Shown here one piece after another: positions 25,692-34,389 of a stretch of 64,000 bases of DNA. Source of the DNA: Paracidovorax sp031843945 (GTDB lineage: Bacteria; Pseudomonadota; Gammaproteobacteria; Burkholderiales; Burkholderiaceae_C); the NCBI RefSeq assembly GCF_031843945.1, contig NZ_JAVTJJ010000006.1:124001-188000 (forward strand), in the 5' to 3' direction. Below the pieces are notes generated by a model. That model searched no databases, had not been told where the DNA came from, and saw only the letters and a program-made list of their open reading frames with translations. The position numbers and the translations under genes are program-made. Position 1 is the first letter of the stretch. Each line of letters starts with the position of its first letter.

Positions 25692-25873
25692 GGCGTCAAG
25701 AGCAAAATGAAATGGAAAGAGACAACAGGCTCGCGATCACTGGCATCAGCACCGGCACCGCGTGACGGGTTGCGGCCCAGCTGACAAAACCACGGTGCAG
25801 GCCGGTGCAGTGACAGGCGGCGAATGGTTTCACGTAAACTAACTATTCGCAAGTACGCACAAAAAGGTAAGTG

Positions 25874-26281
25874 ATGGATGCTGTGATGACGCCCGTGACG
25901 ACTGATGAGGAGAGCAGGTCTGCCAAGTTCACGCGGGGGGATGTGTTCGCTGCCGCCTGCCCTTCTCGCAGCGTGCTGACCAACATCACCAGCCGCTGGG
26001 GCGTACTGGTGCTGATTTCGCTACGCGACGGCACCCTGCGCTACGGCCAGATCCGGAAAAGGATCGGTGGGGTGAGCGAGAAGATGCTGGCGCAAACGCT
26101 GCAGGCGCTGGAGCGGGACGGGTTTGTGCGCCGGGTGTCGCTACCCGTTGTCCCGCCCCACGTGGAATACTCGTTGACGCCGATCGGCCAGGAAGTCGCC
26201 GGCCAAGTGCAGGGGCTGATCGATTGGATCGAAGACAACATTGCGGCCGTGATGTCAGCGCGTAGCGCATCACCGTCCTGA
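25874..26281 (+). CDS. HxlR-family transcriptional regulator
   Basis: 135 residues, winged helix-turn-helix. It has the conserved N-terminal cysteine region AAACPSRSVLTNITSRWG, recognition segment RYGQIRKRIGGVSEKMLAQT, LERDGFVRRVSLPVVPPHVE and YSLTPIGQEV. Members often respond to electrophiles or oxidants through that cysteine. The ATG at 25874 has AAGG 7 bp upstream; a GTG at 25871 is an alternative. Divergent from the SnoaL-like gene, so that gene and the membrane protein are likely targets. Confidence 0.9.
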   Translation: MDAVMTPVTTDEESRSAKFTRGDVFAAACPSRSVLTNITSRWGVLVLISLRDGTLRYGQIRKRIGGVSEKMLAQTLQALERDGFVRRVSLPVVPPHVEYSLTPIGQEVAGQVQGLIDWIEDNIAAVMSARSASPS

Positions 26282-26667
26282 CCCACGCACTCTCACGTCC
26301 TTAGGCCGGGCGCTGCGGCCGCGCCGCGGGTTTTCAGCGCTGCCAGATATAATCCGCGACCGCTTCGCCAGTACGTTTTGGGCCGATAGCGTCTGGAAGG
26401 CACGGTTCGGCGAACGCAAGGCCGACACCCGCAGCGCACAGGGCCACTGCGTGACCGCATGTCCGCCGGATGGCACGCGCCGTGCAGGTGCGCAGCCTGG
26501 GCACTACATGCCATACGCACGAGGACTGTGCTCGCAATCTTTCCCGCCGCATCAGCAAGGGGGCTCCGGAGCACCCCGCCACAGCCCTGCGGTGACGGCC
26601 CCGCCCACACACCAGAACGCTCTGCGCGCCCCACGCGACAGGCACCTTTTTCGACAGGTACAACACG
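26282..26667. other. Long non-coding leader region before rimO
   Basis: A TATAAT at 26347-26352 may be a -10 element, which would give a 5' leader of about 310 nt. The region is GC-rich with no convincing gene. I see no known riboswitch pattern. Confidence 0.35.
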
Positions 26668-28080
26668 ATGAATTCGACAGCAGTAGACGCCCCGGTGGTG
26701 GCCCCGACCAAGCGCGCGCCCACCATTGGCATGGTCTCGCTCGGCTGCCCGAAGGCGCTGACCGACTCCGAGCTCATCCTCACGCAGCTCAGCGCCGAAG
26801 GTTATGAAACATCCAAGACCTTCCAGGGCGCCGATCTGGTCATCGTCAACACCTGCGGCTTCATCGACGATGCCGTGCGCGAGAGCCTGGACACCATCGG
26901 CGAGGCATTGGCTGAAAACGGCAAGGTCATCGTGACCGGCTGCCTGGGCGCGCGAGCCGGCGAGGGCGGCGGCAATATGGTGCGCGAGATGCACCCAAGC
27001 GTGCTGGCCGTGACCGGCCCGCATGCCACGCAAGAGGTGATGGACGCCATCCACCTGAACCTGCCCAAGCCGCACGACCCGTTCCTCGACCTGGTGCCCG
27101 GTGGCTTTGGCGTGGCGGGTATCAAGCTCACGCCCAGGCACTACGCGTATCTGAAGATCAGCGAAGGCTGCAACCACCGCTGCACGTTCTGCATCATCCC
27201 GTCGATGCGCGGCGACCTGGTCTCGCGCCCCGTGGGCGACGTGCTCAAGGAAGCGCACGCGCTGTTCGCCGGCGGCGTGAAAGAGCTGCTGGTGATCAGC
27301 CAGGACACATCCGCCTACGGCGTTGATGTGAAGTACCGCATGGGCTTCTGGGACGGCAAGCCCGTCAAGACGCGCATGCTGGAGCTGGTGGCCGCTCTGG
27401 GCGAAATCGCCGAGCCCTACGGCGCCTGGGTGCGGTTGCACTACGTCTACCCGTACCCCAGCGTGGACGAAGTCATTCCGTTGATGGCGACCGGCAAGGT
27501 GCTGCCTTACCTGGACGTGCCGCTGCAGCACAGCCATCCCGACGTCTTGAAGCGCATGAAGCGCCCGGCCAGCGGAGAGCGCAACCTGGAGCGCATCCAG
27601 CGCTGGCGCGAGGCCTGCCCCGAGCTGGTGATCCGCAGCACCTTCATCGCCGGCTTTCCGGGCGAGACGGAAGAAGAATTCCAGCACCTGCTCGACTTCG
27701 TGCGCGAGGCGCAGATCGACCGCGCCGGCTGCTTTGCCTACAGCGACGTGGCCGGCGCTGCGGCCAACGAGCTGCCTGGCATGCTGCCCATCGAGCTGCG
27801 CGAAGAACGGCGCGGGCGCTTCATGGCGGTGGTGGAAGAGGTGTCGGCCGCCAAGTTGCAGCGCCGCGTGGGTGCCACCATGCAGGTGCTGGTGGACCAT
27901 GCGCCCGCACTGGGCAAGAAGGGCGGCCGGGGCCGAAGCTACGCCGACGCGCCCGAGATCGACGGCGTGGTGCACCTGCTGCCGCCCGAGAAGATCAGCA
28001 AGCAGCTGAAGGTGGGTGAATTCACCCGCGCGCGCATCGTGGGCACGCAGGGGCACGATCTGGTCGGTGTGCCGATCTGA
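26668..28080 (+). CDS. rimO: Ribosomal protein uS12 methylthiotransferase
   Basis: Radical SAM enzyme that methylthiolates Asp89 of ribosomal protein S12. The 470-residue protein has an N-terminal UPF0004 domain with cysteines C27, C63 and C92 (SLGCPKA, NTCGFID, TGCLG) for one iron-sulfur cluster, the radical SAM motif C168-x3-C172-x2-C175 (EGCNHRCTFC), and a C-terminal TRAM domain (VGATMQVLVDHAP to VGTQGHDLVGVPI). RimO is told from MiaB by IIPSMRG and PYLDVPLQHSH context. Confidence 0.96.
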   Translation: MNSTAVDAPVVAPTKRAPTIGMVSLGCPKALTDSELILTQLSAEGYETSKTFQGADLVIVNTCGFIDDAVRESLDTIGEALAENGKVIVTGCLGARAGEGGGNMVREMHPSVLAVTGPHATQEVMDAIHLNLPKPHDPFLDLVPGGFGVAGIKLTPRHYAYLKISEGCNHRCTFCIIPSMRGDLVSRPVGDVLKEAHALFAGGVKELLVISQDTSAYGVDVKYRMGFWDGKPVKTRMLELVAALGEIAEPYGAWVRLHYVYPYPSVDEVIPLMATGKVLPYLDVPLQHSHPDVLKRMKRPASGERNLERIQRWREACPELVIRSTFIAGFPGETEEEFQHLLDFVREAQIDRAGCFAYSDVAGAAANELPGMLPIELREERRGRFMAVVEEVSAAKLQRRVGATMQVLVDHAPALGKKGGRGRSYADAPEIDGVVHLLPPEKISKQLKVGEFTRARIVGTQGHDLVGVPI

Positions 28081-28099
28081 TCTACTTGTGGGTTAATTT

Positions 28100-28157
28100 G
28101 CTACTATTTTAATAGCTGCTAGCGCTTGTGCAATAAGCGCTAGAGGCAAAAAAGACC
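28100..28157 (+). repeat. Dispersed two-hairpin repeat, copy 5
   Basis: Forward copy with a 9-bp main stem (CTAGCGCTT/AAGCGCTAG) and an upstream CTATTTTAATAG stem. It lies 20 bp past the rimO stop, before a terminator. Confidence 0.85.
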
Positions 28158-28160
28158 ATA

Positions 28161-28188
28161 AAAAAGGCTTCCCGAGGGAAGCCTTTTT
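28161..28188. terminator. Bidirectional terminator between rimO and efp
   Basis: AAAAAGGCTTCC, CGAG loop, GGAAGCCTTTTT. Serves rimO (plus) and efp (minus), whose stop is 24 bp away. Confidence 0.9.
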
Positions 28189-28211
28189 CGTTGCCGAGAG
28201 ACGGGTGGCGC

Positions 28212-28766
28212 TCAGACGCGCTTGCGGTATTCGCCCGTGCGGGTGTCGATTTCGATCTTGTCGCCCTGGCTCACGAAGAGGGGCACTGGCACTTCGAAGC
28301 CGGTGGCGATCTTGGCGGGCTTGAGCACCTTGCCGGACGTGTCGCCCTTGACGGCTGGTTCCGTCCAGGTGATCTCGCGTTCCACGCTGGTGGGCAGTTC
28401 GACCGAGATGGCCTTGCCGTCGTAGAACACCACTTCCACGGTCATGCCGTCTTCCAGGTAGTTCAGCGCGTCGCCCATGTTTTCGGCTTCGACTTCGTAC
28501 TGGTTGAATTCGGTGTCCATGCAGACGTACATCGGGTCGGCGAAGTACGAGTACGTGCATTCCTTCTTGTCGAGGATCACGTTGTCGATCTTGTCGTCGG
28601 CCTTGAAGACGTTTTCGGTGCCGAAGTTGCCGATCAGGCTCTTGAGCTTCATGCGCACCGTGGCAGCGCCGCGGCCGCCGCGTGCGTACTCGGTCTTCAG
28701 GACGACCATGGGGTCCTTGCCGTGCATGATGACGTTGCCGGCGCGGATTTCTTGAGCGATTTTCAT
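28212..28766 (-). CDS. efp: Translation elongation factor P (arginine type)
   Basis: 184 residues; relieves ribosome stalling at polyproline. The modified position in the loop EYARGGRGAA is R32, not lysine, so this is the type rhamnosylated by EarP rather than lysylated by EpmAB. The three OB-like domains are intact (MKIAQEIRAGNVIMHGKDPM at the start; GDKIEIDTRTGEYRKRV at the end). earP is the next gene upstream on the same strand, about 180 bp away, which fits. Confidence 0.97.
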   Translation of the reverse strand: MKIAQEIRAGNVIMHGKDPMVVLKTEYARGGRGAATVRMKLKSLIGNFGTENVFKADDKIDNVILDKKECTYSYFADPMYVCMDTEFNQYEVEAENMGDALNYLEDGMTVEVVFYDGKAISVELPTSVEREITWTEPAVKGDTSGKVLKPAKIATGFEVPVPLFVSQGDKIEIDTRTGEYRKRV

Positions 28767-28948
28767 AGCAGATTGCTGGGGTTGAAGCCGCTCTACGTGC
28801 TGGAGCGCGCGGGATGCCTGCCGTTCCCTCAGATCGCCCAAGGTGTGGCAGGCCCGGCGCCAGCGCATGTTCCGCGGCGGGGTGCACCGGCGGGGCATTC
28901 TTGGGTCACCAGGAAGTGCCGCCTTCATTTGGCGCAAAGCCATGGATT

Positions 28949-30034
28949 TTAGCTTTTTTCGGCTAAGAAACCCAGCAGCTGCGCCAATAGATCGTCCTGT
29001 GCCAGCAGCCGAGCGCGGGCCGAGAGCGTGCAGGCCTGCCATTCGGCCAGCATCGGGGCGCTGATCCGGGGCAATTCGGCCTGACTTTTCAGCCCGTTCC
29101 AGACATCGTGAAAGCGACGCAGCGATGGCGGTGCATCCAGCCAATCGAGAAACGCCTGCAGCTTGGCGTGGTGCGCGCCGTCGTCTTGCGGGTAGATGTG
29201 CCACACGAAGGGCTGGCCCGCCCAGAGGGCGCGCACCAGCGAATCCTCGCCCCGCACGCAGTTCAGATCGCAGGCCCACAGCATTTCGTCGAAGGCTGGC
29301 TGCGGGCAGGGCGCCAAGTACTGCACCTGCAGCGACGGGTACTGCGGCTGTAGTGCCTGCACCGCCGCCGTGGCCCGGCCTGGCGTGGCCAGCAGCCGCA
29401 CGTCGCTGCGCGAGGCCAGCTGTTCCAGCAAAGCAGGCAATCCTGCGGGCTCATAGCAAAAGAGCGACACGGCGCAGTCCTGTGCGCCGATGGCGCGGCC
29501 TGCGCGCCAGGCGGGCCGGTCGAACGCGGACTGCCGCTCAGCCAGACCGGCCTCGCGCAGCAGCCCGCCGGTGCGCGGTGTGAAGCCGGGGTAGAAAAAC
29601 CAGCGCGTGCAGCCCGCGCCCGGCCCGCTCGATTGCAGCGAGGGCAGCCGATGGCTGCGTTCCACGTAGCTTTCTGCGGACAGGTATTCGAGGTTGATCC
29701 ACAGCGGTTTGGAGTGTTTTTGGCCTCTGGCGCTTGCTGAGTGAGCGATGGCAGCTACGAAATCAGGAGCAATCTCGCAGCCGAAGGCTTCGATCACCAC
29801 ATCGCCCGGGCCGTCGGCCGGGGCGTGGCTGGGCCAGGGCAGCACCTCCACGCCCGGCTGGCCGCCCGGCGCCATCCAGGCGAGGGCGCTGGCGTCGTCG
29901 GTCCACAGGCGCACGCGTTCGCCGCGCGCGGCCAGTTGCGCGCACAGGCGCCAGCACACGCCGATGTCGCCGAAGTTGTCGATGACCTGGCAGAAGACGT
30001 CCCAGGTGCGGGTCGGGGTGATGGTGTTGATCAC
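28949..30034 (-). CDS. earP: EF-P arginine-32 rhamnosyltransferase
   Basis: Inverting GT-B glycosyltransferase that transfers rhamnose from dTDP-L-rhamnose to Arg32 of EF-P. The GTG at 30034 overlaps the upstream lysR stop (GTGA). The 361-residue protein has the catalytic N-terminal motif FCQVIDNFGDIGVCWR (D19, D23), WINLEYLSAE, CAVSLFCYEPAG and the donor-binding CVRGEDSLVRALWAGQPFVW. Odd feature: residues APDFVAAIAHSASARGQKH (29716-29770) are encoded by a decayed copy of the dispersed repeat, probably adding an extra loop between strands. Confidence 0.95.
   Translation of the reverse strand: MINTITPTRTWDVFCQVIDNFGDIGVCWRLCAQLAARGERVRLWTDDASALAWMAPGGQPGVEVLPWPSHAPADGPGDVVIEAFGCEIAPDFVAAIAHSASARGQKHSKPLWINLEYLSAESYVERSHRLPSLQSSGPGAGCTRWFFYPGFTPRTGGLLREAGLAERQSAFDRPAWRAGRAIGAQDCAVSLFCYEPAGLPALLEQLASRSDVRLLATPGRATAAVQALQPQYPSLQVQYLAPCPQPAFDEMLWACDLNCVRGEDSLVRALWAGQPFVWHIYPQDDGAHHAKLQAFLDWLDAPPSLRRFHDVWNGLKSQAELPRISAPMLAEWQACTLSARARLLAQDDLLAQLLGFLAEKS
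29716..29770 (-). repeat. Dispersed two-hairpin repeat, copy 7, inside earP
   Basis: Aligned end to end with copy 6 at about 70% identity over 59 bp without gaps, including GTTTTTGGCCTCT, GCGCTTG, AGCG and GGCAGCTA/AGCAGCTA blocks. Its forward direction is the sense strand of earP, and it is read in frame. Confidence 0.7.
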
Positions 30035-30942
30035 GCGATGGTGTCCTCTTCGGCAGTGGCAGCGCCGCGCAGATGGTCGACCAGCAACTGCGCCACGCTG
30101 GACAGTGACTCGCCAGCCCGCACGCACAGCGAAAGCCGGCGCTGCGCCCAGGGCTCGGCCAGCGTGATCGCCCGGATGGCCAGCGCGCCGCGATACAGCT
30201 GCGCGCTGCCGCGCGGCATCACGCCCACGCCCAGCCCGGCAGACACCATCAGGCACAGCGCGTCGTAGCCGGTGACCTGAATGCGCAGGCGCAGCGGCCG
30301 TTCCAGTTCGGCGGCAGCGCGCGTCAGCACATGGTTGATGGCGCTGCCCGGGTGCATGCCGACGAAGTCGCAACCCAGCGCATCGGCAAGACGCACGCTG
30401 CGCCGCCGCGCCAGCGCATGGCCGACAGGCACGACCAGCACCAGCTCATCGGTGCGATAGGGCAGCAGCGCCACGCGTTCGCCGTAGCTGCCATGGTTGA
30501 GGATGCCCACGTCCGCCGCGTTCTCCGCCACCGACCGCGCGACGGCGGTACTGATCTGTTCCTGCAGTTGCACCTGCACCTGCGGGTGCGTGGCCATGAA
30601 GCGCTGCAGCTCGGCCGGCAGAAACTGCGTGATGGCCGAGATGTTGGCCACCACGCGCACCTGGCCGCGCACGCCGGCGTGAAAGTCGCGCATCTGCGCG
30701 GCGATGCCGTCCAGGTCGTTCAGCACGCCGCGCGCCATGTCCAGCAGCGCGAAGGCGGCGGCGGTGGGCTCGGTGCCGCGATTGCTGCGGGTGAACAGCT
30801 CCACGTGCAGGGCCGATTCCAGCTCCGTCAGGCGCCGGCTGGCGGCCGACGGCGCGATGTGCTCGCGCGCAGCTGCGCGGGCGATGGCGTTTTCTTCCAT
30901 CACGGCAACGAAAAGACGCAGGGAAACGGGGTCGAGCTTCAT
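30031..30942 (-). CDS. LysR-family transcriptional regulator
   Basis: 303 residues from ATG 30942. N-terminal helix-turn-helix: SLRLFVAVMEENAIARAAAR, APSAASRRLTELESALHVEL and FTRSNRGTEPTAAA. The co-inducer domain begins near QVRVVANISAITQFLPAEL. It is divergent from the CoA-transferase operon, the usual target arrangement, with 117 bp between starts. Its stop overlaps the earP start by 4 bp, so earP may be translated from this transcript too. Confidence 0.92.
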   Translation of the reverse strand: MKLDPVSLRLFVAVMEENAIARAAAREHIAPSAASRRLTELESALHVELFTRSNRGTEPTAAAFALLDMARGVLNDLDGIAAQMRDFHAGVRGQVRVVANISAITQFLPAELQRFMATHPQVQVQLQEQISTAVARSVAENAADVGILNHGSYGERVALLPYRTDELVLVVPVGHALARRRSVRLADALGCDFVGMHPGSAINHVLTRAAAELERPLRLRIQVTGYDALCLMVSAGLGVGVMPRGSAQLYRGALAIRAITLAEPWAQRRLSLCVRAGESLSSVAQLLVDHLRGAATAEEDTIA

Positions 30943-31059
30943 GGGCCGGCATGGTAGCGCCGCCATGACGGTTTGCGATGGCAGCGTCGCGCATCAGCGT
31001 TTTGGGCGCGCGGCCCGGCGCGGCATCATCCGCCTCAACTTCCGAGGGCGATGAGAGAC

Positions 31060-32280
31060 ATGACGACGACAACGAGTGCCGACCCAGCAACCCCTGCCGC
31101 GCTGGGCGGCGTGCGCGTGATAGAGATGGGCCAGCTGATCGCCGGCCCGTTCTGCGGCAAGACGCTGGGCGAGTTCGGCGCCGAGGTGATCAAGATCGAA
31201 GCCACCGGCACGGGCGACCCGCTGCGCAACTGGCGCATGCTGAAAAACGGCACCTCGGTGTGGTGGCAGGTGCAGTCGCGCAACAAGCGCTCGGTGGCGC
31301 TGGATTTGCGCCAGGCCGAAGGCCAAGCCATCGCCCGCCAGTTGATCGCCGAGGCCGACGTGCTGATCGAGAACTTTCGCCCCGGCACGCTGGAGGGCTG
31401 GGGCATGTCGCCCGATGAGCTGCATGCGCTGAACCCGGGCCTGGTCATCTTGCGCATCTCGGGCTACGGCCAGACGGGGCCTTACCGCGACCTGCCGGGC
31501 TTTGGGGTGATCGGCGAGGCCATGGGCGGGCTGCGCCACCTGACGGGCGAGCCGGGCCGCGTGCCCGTGCGCGTGGGCGTGTCGATCGGCGACACGCTGG
31601 CGGCGCTGCACGGCGCCATCGGCGTGCTGACGGCGCTCTACCACCGCAAGGTCAACGGTGGGCAGGGCCAGGTGATCGACGTGGCGCTGCACGAGGCGGT
31701 GTTCAACGTGATGGAAAGCCTGATCCCCGAATACAGCGCTTTCGGTGCCGTGCGCGATGCAGCGGGCAGTGCCTTGCCGGGCATCGCGCCCTCCAACGCC
31801 TATCCTTGCACCGATGGCTGGGTGCTGGTGGCGGGCAATGGCGACAGCATTTTCAAGCGACTGATGGAGGCCATCGGCCGCCCCGACCTGGCCCAGGCGC
31901 CCGATCTGGCCGACAACGCCGGCCGCGTGGCGCGCGTGGGGGAGATCGACGCTGCCATCCAGGCGTGGACCACGGGCCGCACCGTGCAGGTGGTGATGGA
32001 TACGCTGGGCGTCGCGCGCGTGCCTGCCGGCAAGGTCTACACGGCGCAGGACATCGCACAAGACCCGCACTACCGCGCCCGCGACATGCTGCTGGCCCAG
32101 GCCACGCGCGACGGCGACACGGTCGAGGTGCCGGGCATCGTGCCCAAGTTGTCTGCCACGCCGGGCACCATCCGCTCCAGCGCGCCGCACTTGGGCGACG
32201 ACACCGACACGGTGCTGGCCGAGGCGGGCCTGAGCACCGAACAGATCGCGCTGCTGCGCAGTAAGGGAGTGATTCAATGA
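31060..32280 (+). CDS. Class III (CaiB/BaiF) CoA-transferase
   Basis: 406 residues from ATG 31060 (GAGGG 11 bp upstream; ATG 31051 is an alternative). Fold marks: GVRVIEMGQLIAGPFCGKTL, EVIKIEATGTGDPLRNW, ENFRPGTLEGWGM, ISGYGQTGPYRDLPGF. The nucleophilic aspartate is probably D178 in VGVSIGDTLAALHG. Family enzymes move CoA between carboxylic acids. With the lyase that overlaps its stop (ATGA), it may activate a dicarboxylate such as 3-hydroxy-3-methylglutarate or citramalate. Regulated presumably by the divergent LysR. Confidence 0.9.
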   Translation: MTTTTSADPATPAALGGVRVIEMGQLIAGPFCGKTLGEFGAEVIKIEATGTGDPLRNWRMLKNGTSVWWQVQSRNKRSVALDLRQAEGQAIARQLIAEADVLIENFRPGTLEGWGMSPDELHALNPGLVILRISGYGQTGPYRDLPGFGVIGEAMGGLRHLTGEPGRVPVRVGVSIGDTLAALHGAIGVLTALYHRKVNGGQGQVIDVALHEAVFNVMESLIPEYSAFGAVRDAAGSALPGIAPSNAYPCTDGWVLVAGNGDSIFKRLMEAIGRPDLAQAPDLADNAGRVARVGEIDAAIQAWTTGRTVQVVMDTLGVARVPAGKVYTAQDIAQDPHYRARDMLLAQATRDGDTVEVPGIVPKLSATPGTIRSSAPHLGDDTDTVLAEAGLSTEQIALLRSKGVIQ

Positions 32281-33263
32281 GCGCGCAAGAAGCACCGACG
32301 GTGTGGCAGGGCGGCGGGCGCCGTATTCACATGCAGGAAGTGGGCACGCGCGACGGCCTGCAGATGGAAGCGGCCTTTGTGCCGACTGAGGACAAGATCG
32401 CGCTGGTGAACGCGCTGTCGGCCACGGGGCTGGCGAAGATCGAAGTCACCTCGTTCACGTCGCCCACGGCCATTCCGGCGCTGCGCGACGCGGAGATCGT
32501 GATGCGTGAAATCGAGCGCATGCCCGGCGTGGTCTACACCGCACTGGTGCCCAACCTTCGTGGCGCCGAACGCGCCATCGAGTCGCGCGCGGACGAGCTG
32601 AACCTGGTGATGTCCGCCAGCGCCACGCACAACCTGGCCAACCTGCGCATGACGCGCGAGCAGTCTTTTGCCGCGCTGGCGCTGGTCATCGCCAACGCCC
32701 AGGCGGCCGGCGTGGCGGTGAATGTGTCGCTGTCGTGCGTGTTCGGCTGTCCTTTTGAAGGCGATGTGGAGCAGGCTGATGTGTTCGGTTGGGTGCAGCG
32801 TTTTGCCGACCTGGGCGTGCAGGGCATCACGCTGTGCGACACCACCGGCATGGCCCACCCGGCGCAGGTGGCTGCGCTGACCGGTGCCGCCCGTGCGCGC
32901 TGGCCGGGCATGGTGTTCACGCTGCACTTTCACAACACGCGCGGCATGGGGCTGGCCAATGTGCTGGCGGCCATCGATGCGGGCGCGGATCGCTTCGATG
33001 CCTCGCTGGGCGGGCTGGGCGGCTGCCCTTATGCGCCCGGTGCGTCGGGCAACGTGTGCAGCGAAGAGGTGGTGCATGCGCTGGAGCTGATGGGCTACGA
33101 CACGGGCGTGGACTTGCGCGCGCTGACCGCCGCCGCCGCCCGGCTACCGGCGTTGATCGGCCACGACATTCCGAGCCAGATCGTCAAGGCGGGCGAGCGG
33201 CTTGCGCTGCACCCGGTGCCGGCGGACTTCGACGCGGTGCGGCAGAGGGCGCTGGCGCGCTGA
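32277..33263 (+). CDS. Hydroxymethylglutaryl-CoA lyase family protein
   Basis: 328 residues, DRE-TIM barrel. The substrate signature QEVGTRDGLQ, metal ligands in LHFHNTRGMG, and the catalytic cysteine loop GGLGGCPYAPGASGNVCSEE are all present, as is SLSCVFGCPFEGDV. It would cleave a 3-hydroxyacyl-CoA into acetyl-CoA plus a keto acid. True substrate could be HMG-CoA or a related adduct such as citramalyl-CoA; sequence alone does not decide. Start overlaps the CoA-transferase stop by 4 bp. Confidence 0.9.
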   Translation: MSAQEAPTVWQGGGRRIHMQEVGTRDGLQMEAAFVPTEDKIALVNALSATGLAKIEVTSFTSPTAIPALRDAEIVMREIERMPGVVYTALVPNLRGAERAIESRADELNLVMSASATHNLANLRMTREQSFAALALVIANAQAAGVAVNVSLSCVFGCPFEGDVEQADVFGWVQRFADLGVQGITLCDTTGMAHPAQVAALTGAARARWPGMVFTLHFHNTRGMGLANVLAAIDAGADRFDASLGGLGGCPYAPGASGNVCSEEVVHALELMGYDTGVDLRALTAAAARLPALIGHDIPSQIVKAGERLALHPVPADFDAVRQRALAR

Positions 33264-33328
33264 CGCCGCTCGCTGCGTTCAAGCCGCACCCATCCACCAC
33301 AACACAACATCACCAGGAGACACAAACG

Positions 33329-34321
33329 ATGACCCAGACATCATTCCATCCCACACGCCGCCAGGCCCTGGTGACGACGGGTGCCTTGCTGTGCACCACC
33401 AGCCTGGGTGCGGCAGCGCAAGACAACTACCCCACCAAACCCATCACCATGGTCGTGCCGCAGGCAGCCGGCGGCGCCAACGACGCCATCGCCCGCGTGC
33501 TGGCGCAGCGGCTGTCAGAGCAACTGGGCCAAAGCGTCGTGGTGGACAACAAACCCGGCGCGGGCGGCACGCTGGCGACGGCCTCTACCGCCCGTGCGCG
33601 GCACGACGGCTACACGCTGCTGCTGACGGCAGACAGCGCGCACGTGATCGGGCCGGCGCTCTACCGCAGCCCCGGGTTCGATCCGGTCAAGGACTTCGAG
33701 CCGGTGGCGCCCGTGGCCACGGCGGGCTATGTGCTGGTCGCGCACCCGTCGTTTGCGGCGAACAACGTGGCCGAACTGATCACGCTGGCCAAGGCGCGGC
33801 CGGGGCACTATTCCATCGCGTCCGCAGGCAACGGCACGCTCAACCATTTGATTGGCGAACTGTTGCAGAAAGCGGCAGGCATTCAACTGCAGCACGTGCC
33901 GTACAAGGGGTCGGCAGCCGCAGCCACTGACGTGGCGGGCGGGCAGGTGCCGCTGTCGGTGCAGAGCCTGCCGTCATCCATTGCTTTCATCAAGGCCGGC
34001 AAGCTGAAGGTGCTGGGTGTGGTGAACGAACGCCGCGTGGCCGCGCTGCCTGATGTGCCGACCATCGGCGAGACGCTCAAGGGCTTTGGCCAGGCGCCCT
34101 GGTATGCGCTGTTTGCGCCGGCTGGCACGCCCGCACCCATCGTGGCGCGGTTGCAGGCGGAAGTGGCCCGCGCGCTGGATCAAAAAGACGTGATCGACAA
34201 GCTGGCCAGCGTGGGCTGCGAGCCGTTCAAGGGCACGTCCGCGCAACTGGGCGCGCTGGTGCAGTCCGACCTGCCCAAGTGGGCGCGCGTGGTGAAGGAC
34301 ACGGGCTCCACGCTGGATTGA
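33329..34321 (+). CDS. Bug-family substrate-binding protein
   Basis: 330 residues; ATG 33329 follows CAGGAGA. Signal contains HPTRRQALVTTGALL, a twin-arginine-like start, ending GAAA. Bug features: PTKPITMVVPQAAGGANDAI, VVVDNKPGAGGTLATAS, HDGYTLLLTADSAH, SIASAGNGTLNHLIGELL and HVPYKGSAAAATDVAGGQ. Third gene of the CoA-transferase operon; likely captures the acid activated by it. Confidence 0.92.
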   Translation: MTQTSFHPTRRQALVTTGALLCTTSLGAAAQDNYPTKPITMVVPQAAGGANDAIARVLAQRLSEQLGQSVVVDNKPGAGGTLATASTARARHDGYTLLLTADSAHVIGPALYRSPGFDPVKDFEPVAPVATAGYVLVAHPSFAANNVAELITLAKARPGHYSIASAGNGTLNHLIGELLQKAAGIQLQHVPYKGSAAAATDVAGGQVPLSVQSLPSSIAFIKAGKLKVLGVVNERRVAALPDVPTIGETLKGFGQAPWYALFAPAGTPAPIVARLQAEVARALDQKDVIDKLASVGCEPFKGTSAQLGALVQSDLPKWARVVKDTGSTLD

Positions 34322-34389
34322 CGGCACGCGGCAGGGCCGCCGCCGCCAAAAATTTTTCATTCAACGACAACGAGACGAGGAGACTTTTC

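Noticed and set aside
26293..28056. 587-codon open frame on the minus strand
   Set aside because: Antisense to rimO, whose cysteine motifs are unambiguous.
28100..28157. The dispersed repeat as a simple transcription terminator
   Set aside because: It lacks a U-tract, occurs in both orientations, and here a true terminator follows it at 28161-28188.
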